Below are positions 33,877-42,726 of a DNA stretch of 64,000 nucleotides, piece after piece. The translations under genes were made by a program, and so were the position numbers. Numbering within the stretch: position 1 is the first letter of the stretch; the number at the start of each line of letters is the position of its first letter. The DNA is from Ktedonobacter sp. SOSP1-85 (GTDB lineage Bacteria; Chloroflexota; Ktedonobacteria; Ktedonobacterales; Ktedonobacteraceae): the NCBI RefSeq assembly GCF_016587415.1, contig NZ_BNJI01000003.1, positions 682,001 to 746,000 of the forward strand, given 5' to 3'. Under the pieces are notes generated by a model. That model saw only the letters and a program-made list of their open reading frames with translations, had not been told where the DNA came from and did no database searches.

Positions 33877-35166
33877 TTAGCTATGGGGAGGAGCATGGCG
33901 CACTCCTTTCTGTGTATACTCATAGCCATCGGATCGTTGCACACAACGCATATATTTGGGGTGAATATCGACCTTCTCCAGTCGGAATGAAGGCCGATGA
34001 CGAATAGCTATCCGTCCTTCAAATGGTCCTTTGGGCGTTATGGCTTTGACCAGATCACCCGTTTGATACCCAAGAAATGTCTTTTTGCGCTCTTTGTGCC
34101 GCTTCGGGAAGCCATACTTGTCAGGCACACACATTTGCCTCCTCCCATGCCCTGTCGCTTTGATTCGCAGTGGGATGACTCCCTTATACGAAAGCACTTC
34201 AGGCGTGCTCTTGCCTACGCAAGCTGCATCCAGCCAGTGGTTTTTGGGCAGTCCTCGCGTGCTACGATGAAACTTCGTCAAGCCACCGCTCCCACACTCG
34301 ACAGGCAAGCCGAGAGCTTGAAGCCGTTCTCGCAAAGCAAAGCGTGTGCTATTGACAGCGCTGGCATCCTTGAGTGGCTTTTTGACCTGAGCGAGAAAAC
34401 GCTTGAGCACGTCAGGTTTCTTTTGCAAGAAGACGTCGATCTCCTGAGTGCCTTTGGCAGTATTGCATGCTTGGCAAGCCAAGGTAAGATTGCTCATCCT
34501 GTTCGTCCCACGACGGGCACGTGGATGGATATGCTCTACCTGAAGCGGGACCTCTTGTTTGCCACAATAGGCACACGTGCGTTCCCATTTTTCCAGTAAG
34601 TATTCCCGGACTTCATAGCCTTGCAAGGTTCCTTGCTGGTATTGCACGCCTGCAATGTCGGGATTCTCCATCAATTGCAGATCAAACTTCACAAGCTCCT
34701 GACTGAGAGCGGCAATGGGAGCATAGCGACACAGGCGAGCCACCCACGTCAGAATGTTGGCAAGGCGACTTTCTAACGAGGGTGGCAACCATCCCTTCTT
34801 CCTCCGTCGATTGTCAAATCGCGGCTTGCGGTAGCGTGTTTTACGCTGCCTCCGCCCCTGGCGACTTGCACGACGACTATCAAGGCTATCTTTAATGGCA
34901 TGCCCTCGATGTGAGAGTTCAGCCGCGAACACAATGTTGCCGTTGGTGTCGTTCACCAGGGCAATTCCCGTCGTTTTACTGCCTGGATCGAGCTTGAGGC
35001 GCAAGGGGTGGACCTCTGGCTGTTCTACCACCCGTTTGAGCACAATGGTAAACGGGTAACGTCTAAACACGGCTGCTTTCCCTTGCCTGAGCAAGCGCCT
35101 CGCGTGTCCTGGATGCACCGGATTTAAAGGTGTATAGTCACGATCAATCACAAAAACATTGCTCAC
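33877..35166 (-). CDS. iscB: IscB RNA-guided nuclease, copy 2
   Basis: 429 residues from GTG 35166. It has the same domain series as copy 1: PLMP-like N-terminus, RuvC-I LKLDPGSKTTG, bridge helix, HNH with CAYC, EHIHPRARRG and CQAC, and RuvC-III NHWLDAACVG. The copies differ at scattered positions (for example KDSLDSRRASRQGRRQRK here versus KGSLDSRRAVRRNRRNRK), so they are diverged paralogues rather than a brand-new duplication. The start differs (GTG versus TTG) in an otherwise conserved context, AGGCTCAAC just before it. Predicted active. Confidence 0.93.
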   Translation of the reverse strand: MSNVFVIDRDYTPLNPVHPGHARRLLRQGKAAVFRRYPFTIVLKRVVEQPEVHPLRLKLDPGSKTTGIALVNDTNGNIVFAAELSHRGHAIKDSLDSRRASRQGRRQRKTRYRKPRFDNRRRKKGWLPPSLESRLANILTWVARLCRYAPIAALSQELVKFDLQLMENPDIAGVQYQQGTLQGYEVREYLLEKWERTCAYCGKQEVPLQVEHIHPRARRGTNRMSNLTLACQACNTAKGTQEIDVFLQKKPDVLKRFLAQVKKPLKDASAVNSTRFALRERLQALGLPVECGSGGLTKFHRSTRGLPKNHWLDAACVGKSTPEVLSYKGVIPLRIKATGHGRRQMCVPDKYGFPKRHKERKKTFLGYQTGDLVKAITPKGPFEGRIAIRHRPSFRLEKVDIHPKYMRCVQRSDGYEYTQKGVRHAPPHS

Positions 35167-35434
35167 GTTGAGCCTCCTGTTTCCAGGGTAATGGTTGCCT
35201 CGACAATGATAGAGGGCGGTACTTTTCTCTGAGCACTGCATAGACCCCGCTTTGCTGTTTAACCCAGAGATTCTAGGGCTACCGGCTGGCACGCACCTGT
35301 AGGTAGGAACTTGAACACTTCTCCTCTATCGTAGCCTGATAACCTCCTGCCTCGCGCAGAAGGTCCATGGCTAAGTCTGGACAGGTCCGAGCTTGCTTTC
35401 ACAAGCCCATGCCTTTAGGCATGGGGTACCTGAC
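35167..35434 (-). ncRNA. Predicted omega RNA of IscB element 2
   Basis: 268 non-coding bases homologous to the element 1 leader: GTCAGGTACCCCATGCC at the left end, a perfect CCATGCCTAAAGGCATGG hairpin, and the same TTGTGAAAGCAAGC segment. The predicted 16-nt guide just outside the left end is GGAGCGCAGTCAAAGT (35450-35435). Confidence 0.75.
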
Positions 35435-35555
35435 ACTTTGACTGCGCTCCTTCTCCCTGCTCTATTGCTATATCCATCGAGTAAGCAATCAGTTCCCCAC
35501 ACCCCAGCAGGAGAGCGACCCTCCTGCGCCTCCCCTCTCTTTTCCTGATTATATA

Positions 35556-36251
35556 TTATCGCTGTTCGTTCAGAAGCGCCAGTATGGCTGCTAAAGGCTC
35601 GCCCTCTCTCTGGCCTGGAAAGAGGTCTATCGCACTCAGCGAGCCAGGGTCCAGGCGAAACTGCCACTGGCGCTCCACAGGAAAAGCCAGTAGGAGACAG
35701 AGCAGTACACGCAACGGTCCACCATGGCTGACAAGCACATAGTGAGCCTCTTCCTCTCCACGCAACCCGGCCTCGGCATTCACATCCATAAATATTCTGT
35801 GCAGCCCCTGGCGTACACGCGTGACCAGGCGCTCAAAGCTCTCCCCATCCGGCGGCGCCTCACCTACCGGGTCACTGAAAAAGCCTGGTTGCTCCGCAGC
35901 ATTGGCCATAATCTCTGTATAGGTCAGGCCCTCCCAGGCGCCAAAATGCATCTCTCGCCACTCTTGCGTTTGCTCTATAGCCACAGGTTCAGGCGCCCCC
36001 TGACTGATGATCTCTGCTGTCTGTACAGCGCGTCGGGCGTCGCTACTATATATTTTCGCGATAGCCTGTCTCTCGAAGCGTTGCGCCAACCAGCGGGCCT
36101 GCACCTCTCCTTCTGCGATGAGCGGGGGATCGCTCCAGCCACAATAGCGCTTCCCCACGCTCCACTGCGTCACCCCATGCCGCGCCAGCCACAGCCGCAG
36201 CGGCCTGCGCAACATCCTCAGCTCCTCCAGACTCACATCGCCAACCATCAT
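35556..36251 (-). CDS. cobC: Alpha-ribazole phosphatase/histidine phosphatase family
   Basis: 231 residues from ATG 36251 or 36248 (GAGGGGG upstream). Histidine phosphatase signature LWLARHGVTQWSVGKRYCGWSDPPL (RHG), the arginine strand IYSSDARRAVQTAEII, EMHFGAWEGLTYTEI with the conserved Glu, and second His in YVLVSHGGPLRVLL. Co-orientation with cobS, from which it is split by IscB element 2, supports the cobalamin assignment; by sequence alone a phosphoglycerate-mutase-like phosphatase is possible. Confidence 0.85.
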   Translation of the reverse strand: MMVGDVSLEELRMLRRPLRLWLARHGVTQWSVGKRYCGWSDPPLIAEGEVQARWLAQRFERQAIAKIYSSDARRAVQTAEIISQGAPEPVAIEQTQEWREMHFGAWEGLTYTEIMANAAEQPGFFSDPVGEAPPDGESFERLVTRVRQGLHRIFMDVNAEAGLRGEEEAHYVLVSHGGPLRVLLCLLLAFPVERQWQFRLDPGSLSAIDLFPGQREGEPLAAILALLNEQR

Positions 36252-36296
36252 CTCACCCCCTCTTAATGCACGGAATCAATTACAGCACCTGCCAAC

Positions 36297-36383
36297 TTGT
36301 AGGGGTCCAAGCTTGCTTGGACTCACTCCACCAGCACAATTCATGGCTTTCAGGATAAGGCCATGCAAGCATGGCCCCTACAA
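36297..36383. repeat. MITE-like inverted-repeat element
   Basis: TTGTAGGGGTCCAAGCTTGC (from 36297) is inverted as CCATGCAAGCATGGCCCCTACAA (36361-36383) around a ~40-nt centre. Related units occur at 8547-8660 and 59116-59147. It contains no ORF and is a candidate non-autonomous element or intergenic repeat. Confidence 0.6.
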
Positions 36384-36410
36384 ACAGTAGCCACGTACGC
36401 CAGTAGCGGC

Positions 36411-36878
36411 CTACTGTAACTCCTCACGCAGGGGCGAGGCGGGATCGTTTTGCAGGAGGAAGAGCAGGCGCTTGCTGGAGCCGCTATTGTCAGGCGTGGC
36501 GGCGCTCACAATCTGCTGCAGTTCCTCCGCATCCAGGTCACGCGAGGGGTCCCAGCCATAGCGCTTGATATCCACGCGATCCTCGCCAGAGAACTCAATG
36601 CCTTCGGCCTCCAGCAGCTCGCGCATACGCCCTTTCTGCCCAAAGGCCCAGCTTCCACTCAGCTCACCCTTGCTATTCACCACACGCTGCGCCGGTACCC
36701 CCTCGTGCGCATCATTCATGATCCAACCAATCATGCGTGCCCCGCGTGGATAGCCTAGCGCCTTACCAATCCAACCATAGGTCGTCACACGTCCCGTCGG
36801 GCAAGCCTCCACCAGGGCAAAGACCCGCGCCTTCAATAGCGCCACCGGCTCCGGCGTCGTAGAAGAATTCTGCATCAT
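36411..36878 (-). CDS. Alkyltransferase-like protein (MGMT fold without active Cys)
   Basis: 155 residues from ATG 36878 (AAAGGAAG upstream). The MGMT C-terminal domain is clear: VFALVEACPTGRVTTYGWIGKALGYPRGARMIGWIMNDAHEGVPAQRVVNSKGELSG. At the active site, PCHRV is PAQRV, so the alkyl-accepting Cys is Ala. This is the ATL type, which binds O6-alkylguanine and hands the lesion to nucleotide-excision repair instead of repairing it. A C-terminal ~45-residue extension is not typical. Confidence 0.85.
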   Translation of the reverse strand: MMQNSSTTPEPVALLKARVFALVEACPTGRVTTYGWIGKALGYPRGARMIGWIMNDAHEGVPAQRVVNSKGELSGSWAFGQKGRMRELLEAEGIEFSGEDRVDIKRYGWDPSRDLDAEELQQIVSAATPDNSGSSKRLLFLLQNDPASPLREELQ

Positions 36879-37150
36879 ATCACACTTCCTTTTGCGTAAT
36901 TCCTGTAACCTCAAAACGCATAGTACCGCAATCGCCCTCACCTATGCAAGCACATTCCTTACTCTGGTCTAACACGCGCCTGTAAGTTCACTTAGACGAC
37001 ATACCGCTAATATTTTGAACCAGCTTTTACTAAGAAACTGGCGTGCATAGAGGTCAGCTTTGCTCTAGTTCACTTTTTAAAGTGGCTCGCATCAGGATGG
37101 GTTCATTGCCCAGCTATTCAATTTTCCTCTAACAGTTTGATCTTCTGGCA

Positions 37151-37390
37151 TCAGACGTAACAAAAGCAGGGTAGCCCTAATAGCGTGAAACCAAGGCCAG
37201 AAAATTGTATTTTGGCATTCTCAGGAATTCTAGGTGGCTGATGAAAAAAATCGGGTAGCAGAGAAATGACTTTAGCTCCTAATTCCTCAGTTGCTAGTTT
37301 CGCCCGCTTGCGAAACTCCTCGGGCATCTGTATTGCCGCAGCAACCCACGCCACCTTCTCGCCAAGAAATGCTTTCTCACTAGCAGTCAT
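37151..37390 (-). CDS. Small hypothetical protein
   Basis: 79 residues from ATG 37390 (MTASEKAFLGEKVAWVAAAIQ). The first half is amphipathic helix with charged residues (PEEFRKRAKLATEELGAKVISLLPDFF). No family is recognised. It lies 47 nt after, and co-directional with, the unknown gene at 37438-38190, so the two may form a pair. Confidence 0.45.
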   Translation of the reverse strand: MTASEKAFLGEKVAWVAAAIQMPEEFRKRAKLATEELGAKVISLLPDFFHQPPRIPENAKIQFSGLGFTLLGLPCFCYV

Positions 37391-37437
37391 ACACCCTCCC
37401 AAACGAAATGAAGCAGCAGTAACAATAAGAGCTACAC

Positions 37438-38190
37438 TTATACATTTGCATCTAGAAAATTTTGCGCTTCATTATCATTGAGCACGACACCAAAATACAT
37501 TATTCGGGCAACGGTTGTCTCGATAATGCGATCCTTGCCTGGTTCAGGATCTCTTCGTATAAGCCAGCTATGTTGCCGCCACAGACCATCTTCAGAGAGG
37601 CCATAGCCAGTAACAATGGCAAGGGCCTGCCGATTCTGGTTCCACAAGTCGGCGGAATTAATATGACATTCACTTGCTTCTCCTGGCACCAATTCGACGG
37701 TGCCAGCGCAAACTTCCCCACGCTCCAACAAAGCTCCCGGAGTACGCTCACTTTGATAAACCATACGCCTACCACCCAATGCCAGTAATTTCTGCTCCAG
37801 GGGTAGATAAGGAACAGGTACGGTATCTTTGATCGCTCTGTCCTGTTGTGGGTGAGATGATAAAGGCCCTCCGTTATTTTCGTCAGTGAGTTCAGTCCAG
37901 AGCTCATCTGGGGGAACAGGCGGCAACTGCTCATGTAAACGCTTTCGCTTTTCGCTGATAAACAAAAATTCCATGATTTGACCCCAGCGAATCTGTTCAA
38001 GATCTAGCTCTGGCAATTCATCTGTTGCTTGCTCTCGTACAAACATAGTTGCCAGTTCTTTCAATCTATTCTCGCTCTCACGCCTGGAATTACCATCCTT
38101 TACCCACTGAGCGAACGCGGTCAAAGCAGTAGATTGTCTCTCAGGATCGCTCCACATGAAACGCAAGAGAGAGGCAGTTGGCTGCACCAT
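37438..38190 (-). CDS. Hypothetical protein
   Basis: 250 residues, soluble, no signal peptide. The N-terminal half is helical and charged (SDPERQSTALTAFAQWVKDG ... REQATDELPELDLEQIRWGQIMEFLF). The C-terminal half contains ECHINSADLWNQNRQALAIVTGYGLSEDGLWRQHSWLIRRD, which reads like a beta-rich binding domain. I do not recognise it. Base composition is slightly more AT-rich than the cobalamin genes, and the neighbours are unrelated, so an accessory origin is possible. Confidence 0.6.
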   Translation of the reverse strand: MVQPTASLLRFMWSDPERQSTALTAFAQWVKDGNSRRESENRLKELATMFVREQATDELPELDLEQIRWGQIMEFLFISEKRKRLHEQLPPVPPDELWTELTDENNGGPLSSHPQQDRAIKDTVPVPYLPLEQKLLALGGRRMVYQSERTPGALLERGEVCAGTVELVPGEASECHINSADLWNQNRQALAIVTGYGLSEDGLWRQHSWLIRRDPEPGKDRIIETTVARIMYFGVVLNDNEAQNFLDANV

Positions 38191-38425
38191 GATATTATCT
38201 TTCCTATCCTTTCTTACTCAATACCCGTCCATCATACCAGCCATACATTTTCTCTTCTAGATGTTTCAATCCTTCTTTCAGGTTACTCATGTAAATGGGT
38301 GGCAGCTAGAAGTAAGGTCCTCACATGCTCGAAAGCTATTGTTTCCCTCTTGATGATCCTGTTGAGTAAATGGTATGCTACAACTCTCCTGATACTCAGG
38401 AACATATGGAAGGAGATCAGGCCAA

Positions 38426-39211
38426 ATGGAACAAGCCAGCCAGGTAGAACAACTCCTATCCCAAGCAATCCAGGCCTTTGCATCAGATCCCTATGTCTAC
38501 GAAATATATTTGTTCGGATCATATGCAAAAAAGACGCATGATCGTTATTCTGACGTGGATTTACATATTGTCTCGCAGAACTTTGATGCAACGATGAGCC
38601 AACTCTGGCACTACCTTGAAGAGATCGGTCCAGTACTTATGGCCTTCCCCCTGGTTGCCCGCGTTGGCTACACAGCGTTTATGATACTTTTTGAGAACTT
38701 TCCGCTCTACACTAAACTTGATATCAACATCGCTGACAGAACAGAAAATACCTCTTTTGCTGAGCAGGCGTGTGTATATCGAAGAGAGGCGCTTCCTCCT
38801 CACGTGGCACCTACTTTTCTCCCCACTATGCTTGAAGAACCCCTCAACACCCTATATGGATATCATTTAGGGGCTATCCGGTATATGAAGTATCGGAAAC
38901 GAGGAAAACACTTCAGCGCGTACAAGTTCTACAAAGCACAGCTTGACCGTACTCTTTTAAACAAATATCAAGAGATATGTCATGATTTCTCAGTAGAGCG
39001 TTTGGGCCTTTTAGAGTATCAGCTTCTGGATACATATGAAGAAAGCATACAGCTGAAACGCTATCTATACCCCGAGAATGAGAGAGCAATGGATACGTTC
39101 TATATTGAGTTGTTACAAACAATGACTCATGAATTGCAATATGCTCTTAACACAAAGCATGAGAAGGCGCTTACAACGATTATTGATTTTCTCAAACAGG
39201 AAGCCCTCTAA
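38426..39211 (+). CDS. Nucleotidyltransferase-domain protein
   Basis: 261 residues. The N-terminal pol-beta fold has IYLFGSYAKKTHDRYSDVDLHIV (GS-x9-DxD, residues ~27-47) and a third acidic strand in TKLDINIADR. The C-terminal ~130 residues are helical (KYRKRGKHFSAYKFYKAQLDRTLLNKYQEICHDF), as in aminoglycoside or lincosamide nucleotidyltransferase-like proteins. Substrate unknown; it has no antitoxin-like partner beside it. Codon use is more AT-rich than neighbouring genes. Confidence 0.8.
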   Translation: MEQASQVEQLLSQAIQAFASDPYVYEIYLFGSYAKKTHDRYSDVDLHIVSQNFDATMSQLWHYLEEIGPVLMAFPLVARVGYTAFMILFENFPLYTKLDINIADRTENTSFAEQACVYRREALPPHVAPTFLPTMLEEPLNTLYGYHLGAIRYMKYRKRGKHFSAYKFYKAQLDRTLLNKYQEICHDFSVERLGLLEYQLLDTYEESIQLKRYLYPENERAMDTFYIELLQTMTHELQYALNTKHEKALTTIIDFLKQEAL

Positions 39212-39254
39212 AAACAAATCAATATGTAACTCTTCCTGAAAAGGGGCATATCTT

Positions 39255-40079
39255 ATGAGCCAACAACGACGGGCGGAATCAGGCTTTGATCGCGTGGACC
39301 AGGCGGGCGCTCCCCAGGGCTATGTGGAGTGCCTGGACGCACAGCACGCGACCGACTTCACGCGCCAGTATAAGCGGCGCACGATCGAATTGCTCACACT
39401 TCAGCCCAGCCAGCAGGTGCTCGACATTGGCTGCGGGACAGGTGAGGAGGTACGCGCGATGGCCAGGCTGGTCACGCCGGGCGGCCTGGTTACGGGCCTG
39501 GACTATAGCCAGGTGATGATTGACGAGGCCGAGCAGCGCAGCCAGGGAGGCCACCTTTCCGTACGTTTTATGCAGGGAAGCGTCTATGAACTGCCCTTCG
39601 CGGACAATAGCTTCGACCGCTGCCGCGCCGACCGGGTCTTTATGCACCTGAAGGAGCCAGAACAGGCCCTCGCCGAGATGCTACGCGTCATCCGGCCCGG
39701 CGGCTATATCCTCATCGTCGAGCCAGATCACCTGACACGTGTGATCGATACGCCCTATCCCGAGGTGACGAACCGCTTTCTCGCTTTCCGCAACGCGGGC
39801 ATGAAGCAGCCAGATATCGCGCATCGCCTCTATAGCATGTACAAGCGCGCCGGTCTCGTCAATGTGACCGTTGAGACCATCACCCAGGTTACCACCGATT
39901 ACGAGACGATCCGCCCCTTTACGCGCCTGATCGAGGGTATGCGCACAGCCCAGGAACATGGACGCGTTACCATGGAAGAGGCCGATAAATGGATCGCCCA
40001 CATTGAAGAGGCCAACCGCTCTGGGGGCTTCTTTCACGCGCTGACCTCGTTCATCACGCTGGGGCAGAAGCCAGTGTAA
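39255..40079 (+). CDS. Class I SAM-dependent methyltransferase (UbiE-like)
   Basis: 274 residues. Motif I VLDIGCGTGEEVRAMARLV, then GLDYSQVMIDEAEQRSQ, VRFMQGSVYELPFADNSFDRCRADRVFMHLKEPEQALAEMLRVIRPGGYILIVEPD. This is the Methyltransf_11/UbiE pattern. The substrate is unknown; single gene, 43 nt after the nucleotidyltransferase and with its own GGGGC-type upstream region. Confidence 0.9.
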   Translation: MSQQRRAESGFDRVDQAGAPQGYVECLDAQHATDFTRQYKRRTIELLTLQPSQQVLDIGCGTGEEVRAMARLVTPGGLVTGLDYSQVMIDEAEQRSQGGHLSVRFMQGSVYELPFADNSFDRCRADRVFMHLKEPEQALAEMLRVIRPGGYILIVEPDHLTRVIDTPYPEVTNRFLAFRNAGMKQPDIAHRLYSMYKRAGLVNVTVETITQVTTDYETIRPFTRLIEGMRTAQEHGRVTMEEADKWIAHIEEANRSGGFFHALTSFITLGQKPV

Positions 40080-40170
40080 TTATCCGCTAGTACTCTTTCC
40101 TTGTATTTAGGCTTTCTAGACAGTACACTCTCTTTAACCCCTGATAACTAAGAAAGAAAGTAGGTCGCGC

Positions 40171-40884
40171 TTGGTACATAGCCAGGATCTTCAGCTCCTA
40201 CAACTACTACAACTGGCAGATAGCGCCCTTCCCATCGGCAGTACCGCGCACTCTTATGGCCTGGAGACGCTCGCCGATGACGGACATCTCACCAGCGAGC
40301 AGCTCTTCTCCTTCTTCTCTGACTATATGCAAGAGAACGGGTTGCTGGAGGGCGTCTTCTGCCGCGAAGCTTGCCGCCTTAGCAAGCTTCCGCCTGCTAA
40401 CTTCGCTCCCGCCTGGCAAATGCTCAATATGCGTTTAAGCGCCTTCAAGAGCGCACGCGAGTCACGTACGGCAAGCATCACACTAGGGAGGCGCTTCCTC
40501 CAGCTTGTCCAGTTGCTGGCTCAGGAGAGCGACCGGGGCGAACTCCTGGCGCTGGCGCTACGCATGGCAAAGTTAACCCAGAGCGAGGCCCACTATTGCA
40601 CAGCCTTTGGCCTGGCTGGTGGTATATTGGAGATAGAGGAATCAATCCTGGTGCTGGCCTATCTACAACAAACCCTGACCAGCCTGGTCTATGCCTGTCA
40701 GCGCCTGTTACCTGTGGGCCAGAACCAGGCCAGTAGCATTATCTGGCATCTCAAGCCAATTCTAATCGAGGTTGGAAAGCGTATCGATCACACCTCCCTG
40801 GATGAGATCACTAGCTTTACCTTCCTCCCGGATCTGGCGAGCATGCGCCACCCAACCCTTACCACCCGGCTCTTTATCAGCTAA
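40171..40884 (+). CDS. ureF: Urease accessory protein UreF
   Basis: 237 residues from TTG 40171. UreF is the activation-complex subunit that bridges UreD and UreG. Conserved LLQLADSALPIGSTAHSYGLETLADDG opening, LLEGVFCREACRL, and the C-terminal MRHPTLTTRLFIS. Unusually it is the first gene of the cluster, and a long hairpin separates it from ureD. Confidence 0.93.
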   Translation: MVHSQDLQLLQLLQLADSALPIGSTAHSYGLETLADDGHLTSEQLFSFFSDYMQENGLLEGVFCREACRLSKLPPANFAPAWQMLNMRLSAFKSARESRTASITLGRRFLQLVQLLAQESDRGELLALALRMAKLTQSEAHYCTAFGLAGGILEIEESILVLAYLQQTLTSLVYACQRLLPVGQNQASSIIWHLKPILIEVGKRIDHTSLDEITSFTFLPDLASMRHPTLTTRLFIS

Positions 40885-40891
40885 AAAAGCT

Positions 40892-40938
40892 ATCGATCAC
40901 ACTTGCTGGTATGGACTGCGCCAGCAAGTGTGATCGAT
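40892..40938. terminator. 18-bp-stem hairpin between ureF and ureD
   Basis: 40892-40909 pairs perfectly with 40921-40938 around an 11-nt loop. It starts 7 nt after the ureF stop, inside an operon of related function, so it may be a 3'-end stabiliser or partial terminator rather than a full stop. Confidence 0.75.
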
Positions 40939-41138
40939 TCGAAACTCAGTGCCGAAGATGGCTCATCGCGGAGCCTGCCAACCCCATGCCTACCTGCTAT
41001 AGACGCCCGCAAGCGTCCAGATCAACCGCTGTTCATCGCGTGGAGGAAGTGAGGAAGATCGTGTGGGTCTTGCCTCAGGCGGAGCGTACCGCGCCTCAAC
41101 GAGAGTTCTCTCTATTTGCCTGGATTGCTTTGGCTATT

Positions 41139-42044
41139 ATGCTTCATACAGAGTCTGAAAATCAAATCAATCACACTCAACTTGAAACTGCTCAGTTCAG
41201 ACCGGACATCCGGGGAGCGCTTCATCTGCGCTTCGCGCGCTCCGAGGCCCACACAATAACGCGCCTGCGCGTTGAGCAACAGCGCCCGCCGCTACGCGTG
41301 ATTCGCGCCTTTCCTCTGCCAGAGGGGGGCGCGCTGGTTCACCTGCACAATCTCTCGGGTGGAGTCCTGGGCGGCGATCAGTTGGAGCTACACGCAACCC
41401 TGGAGGCGGGCGCCTACGCACAGCTTACCTCGACGAGCGCCACGCGCCTCTATCGCAGTCGTCTTGGTGATTCCCTGGCTCGCCAGAACACTCTGCTCCG
41501 CGTCGGCGAGCATGCCCTGCTCGAATACCTGCCCGATCCCCTGATACCTTTTGCTGGCTCTCGCTATCAACAGGTGACACGCATCGAGCTGGCCCAGGAC
41601 GCAGGCCTCTTCTACTGGGAGATCGTGGCACCAGGACGCAGCGAGGAGCGCTTCGCCTACCAGCAGCTCTTCCTGGACCTGGATATATACACACCCGAAC
41701 GCCTGATTGCCTGTGAGCGAGCCCACCTGGAGCCAGCTCTGCGGCCCCTTACCTCGTCCACACGCCTGGGACCCTACACCCATTTCTGTACCTTTTATAT
41801 CTGCCGCGTAGGCCTTGACGCCAGTCGCTGGACACAACTGGAGCGCGAACTGGCAGAAATGGCCCAGGAGATCAGCTCTCAGGAGACACTCTGGGGCGTA
41901 AGCACGCTCTCCGCGCATGGCCTGGTCATCCGCGCGCTCAGCAAGCAGGGCCGCACCCTCCAACAGCAGCTACCAAACTTCTGGCACAAGGCACGCACAG
42001 CCCTCTACGGCCGGAGCGCCACCATGCCACGCAAAATCTATTAA
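41139..42044 (+). CDS. ureD: Urease accessory protein UreD
   Basis: 301 residues from ATG 41139; the in-frame stretch upstream (from 40911) crosses the hairpin and lacks homology. Conserved LPEGGALVHLHNLSGGVLGGDQLELHATLEAGAYAQLTSTSATRLYRS and EYLPDPLIPFAGSRYQQVTRIEL. UreD is the scaffold that holds UreF and UreG on apo-urease for nickel delivery. The ribosome binding site is weak. Confidence 0.9.
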   Translation: MLHTESENQINHTQLETAQFRPDIRGALHLRFARSEAHTITRLRVEQQRPPLRVIRAFPLPEGGALVHLHNLSGGVLGGDQLELHATLEAGAYAQLTSTSATRLYRSRLGDSLARQNTLLRVGEHALLEYLPDPLIPFAGSRYQQVTRIELAQDAGLFYWEIVAPGRSEERFAYQQLFLDLDIYTPERLIACERAHLEPALRPLTSSTRLGPYTHFCTFYICRVGLDASRWTQLERELAEMAQEISSQETLWGVSTLSAHGLVIRALSKQGRTLQQQLPNFWHKARTALYGRSATMPRKIY

Positions 42045-42062
42045 GTAGAAAAGGAGCTTATC

Positions 42063-42375
<313 letters not shown>

Positions 42376-42389
<14 letters not shown>

Positions 42390-42726
42390 ATATTTTCTTG
42401 ACGACGAGGCTGGCGATATCCTGGCGAATGCCGGACGTACTATCGTCGACCTCCAGGTAACGCATACAGGCGACCGCCCCGTCCAGGTCGGTAGCCACTT
42501 CCACTTCTACGAGGTCAACTCCGTCCTCCAGTTTGAGCGCGCCACGGCCTATGGCATGCGCCTGAACATTCCCGCTGGCACAGCGGTACGCTTCGAGCCA
42601 GGCGACGAAAAGGTTGTGACGCTTGTCCCCTTCGCAGGGGCGCGCATTGTATATGGGCACGCCGGACGTGTCAATGGTCCCCTGGCATCAGAAGCGCCTA
42701 CAGAGAAAGGAGAGAGCGCCCTATGA
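42376..42726 (+). CDS. ureB: Urease beta subunit
   Basis: 116 residues. MKPGEYFLDDEAGDILANAGR opening, THTGDRPVQVGSHFHFYEVN, and FEPGDEKVVTLVPFAG are diagnostic. It overlaps ureA by 14 nt and ureC by 4 nt, so the three structural genes are translationally coupled. Confidence 0.96.

Larger units (their letters stand above)
33848..35434 (-). mobile_element. IscB element 2 (IS200/IS605 group, no tnpA)
   Basis: About 1587 bp, same structure and ends as element 1 and in the same orientation. It separates cobC from cobS. The right end abuts the cobS start codon, so insertion removed any original cobS leader. The left end is 121 nt past the cobC stop. Confidence 0.85.

Noticed and set aside
31286..35434. 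The cobS region as a true composite transposon
   Set aside because: IS200/IS605-group elements move as single strands by end recognition and have no tnpA here; only recombination between copies is supported.
40911..41138. In-frame 76-codon extension of UreD
   Set aside because: It starts inside the 18-bp hairpin after ureF and shows no similarity to UreD N-termini.
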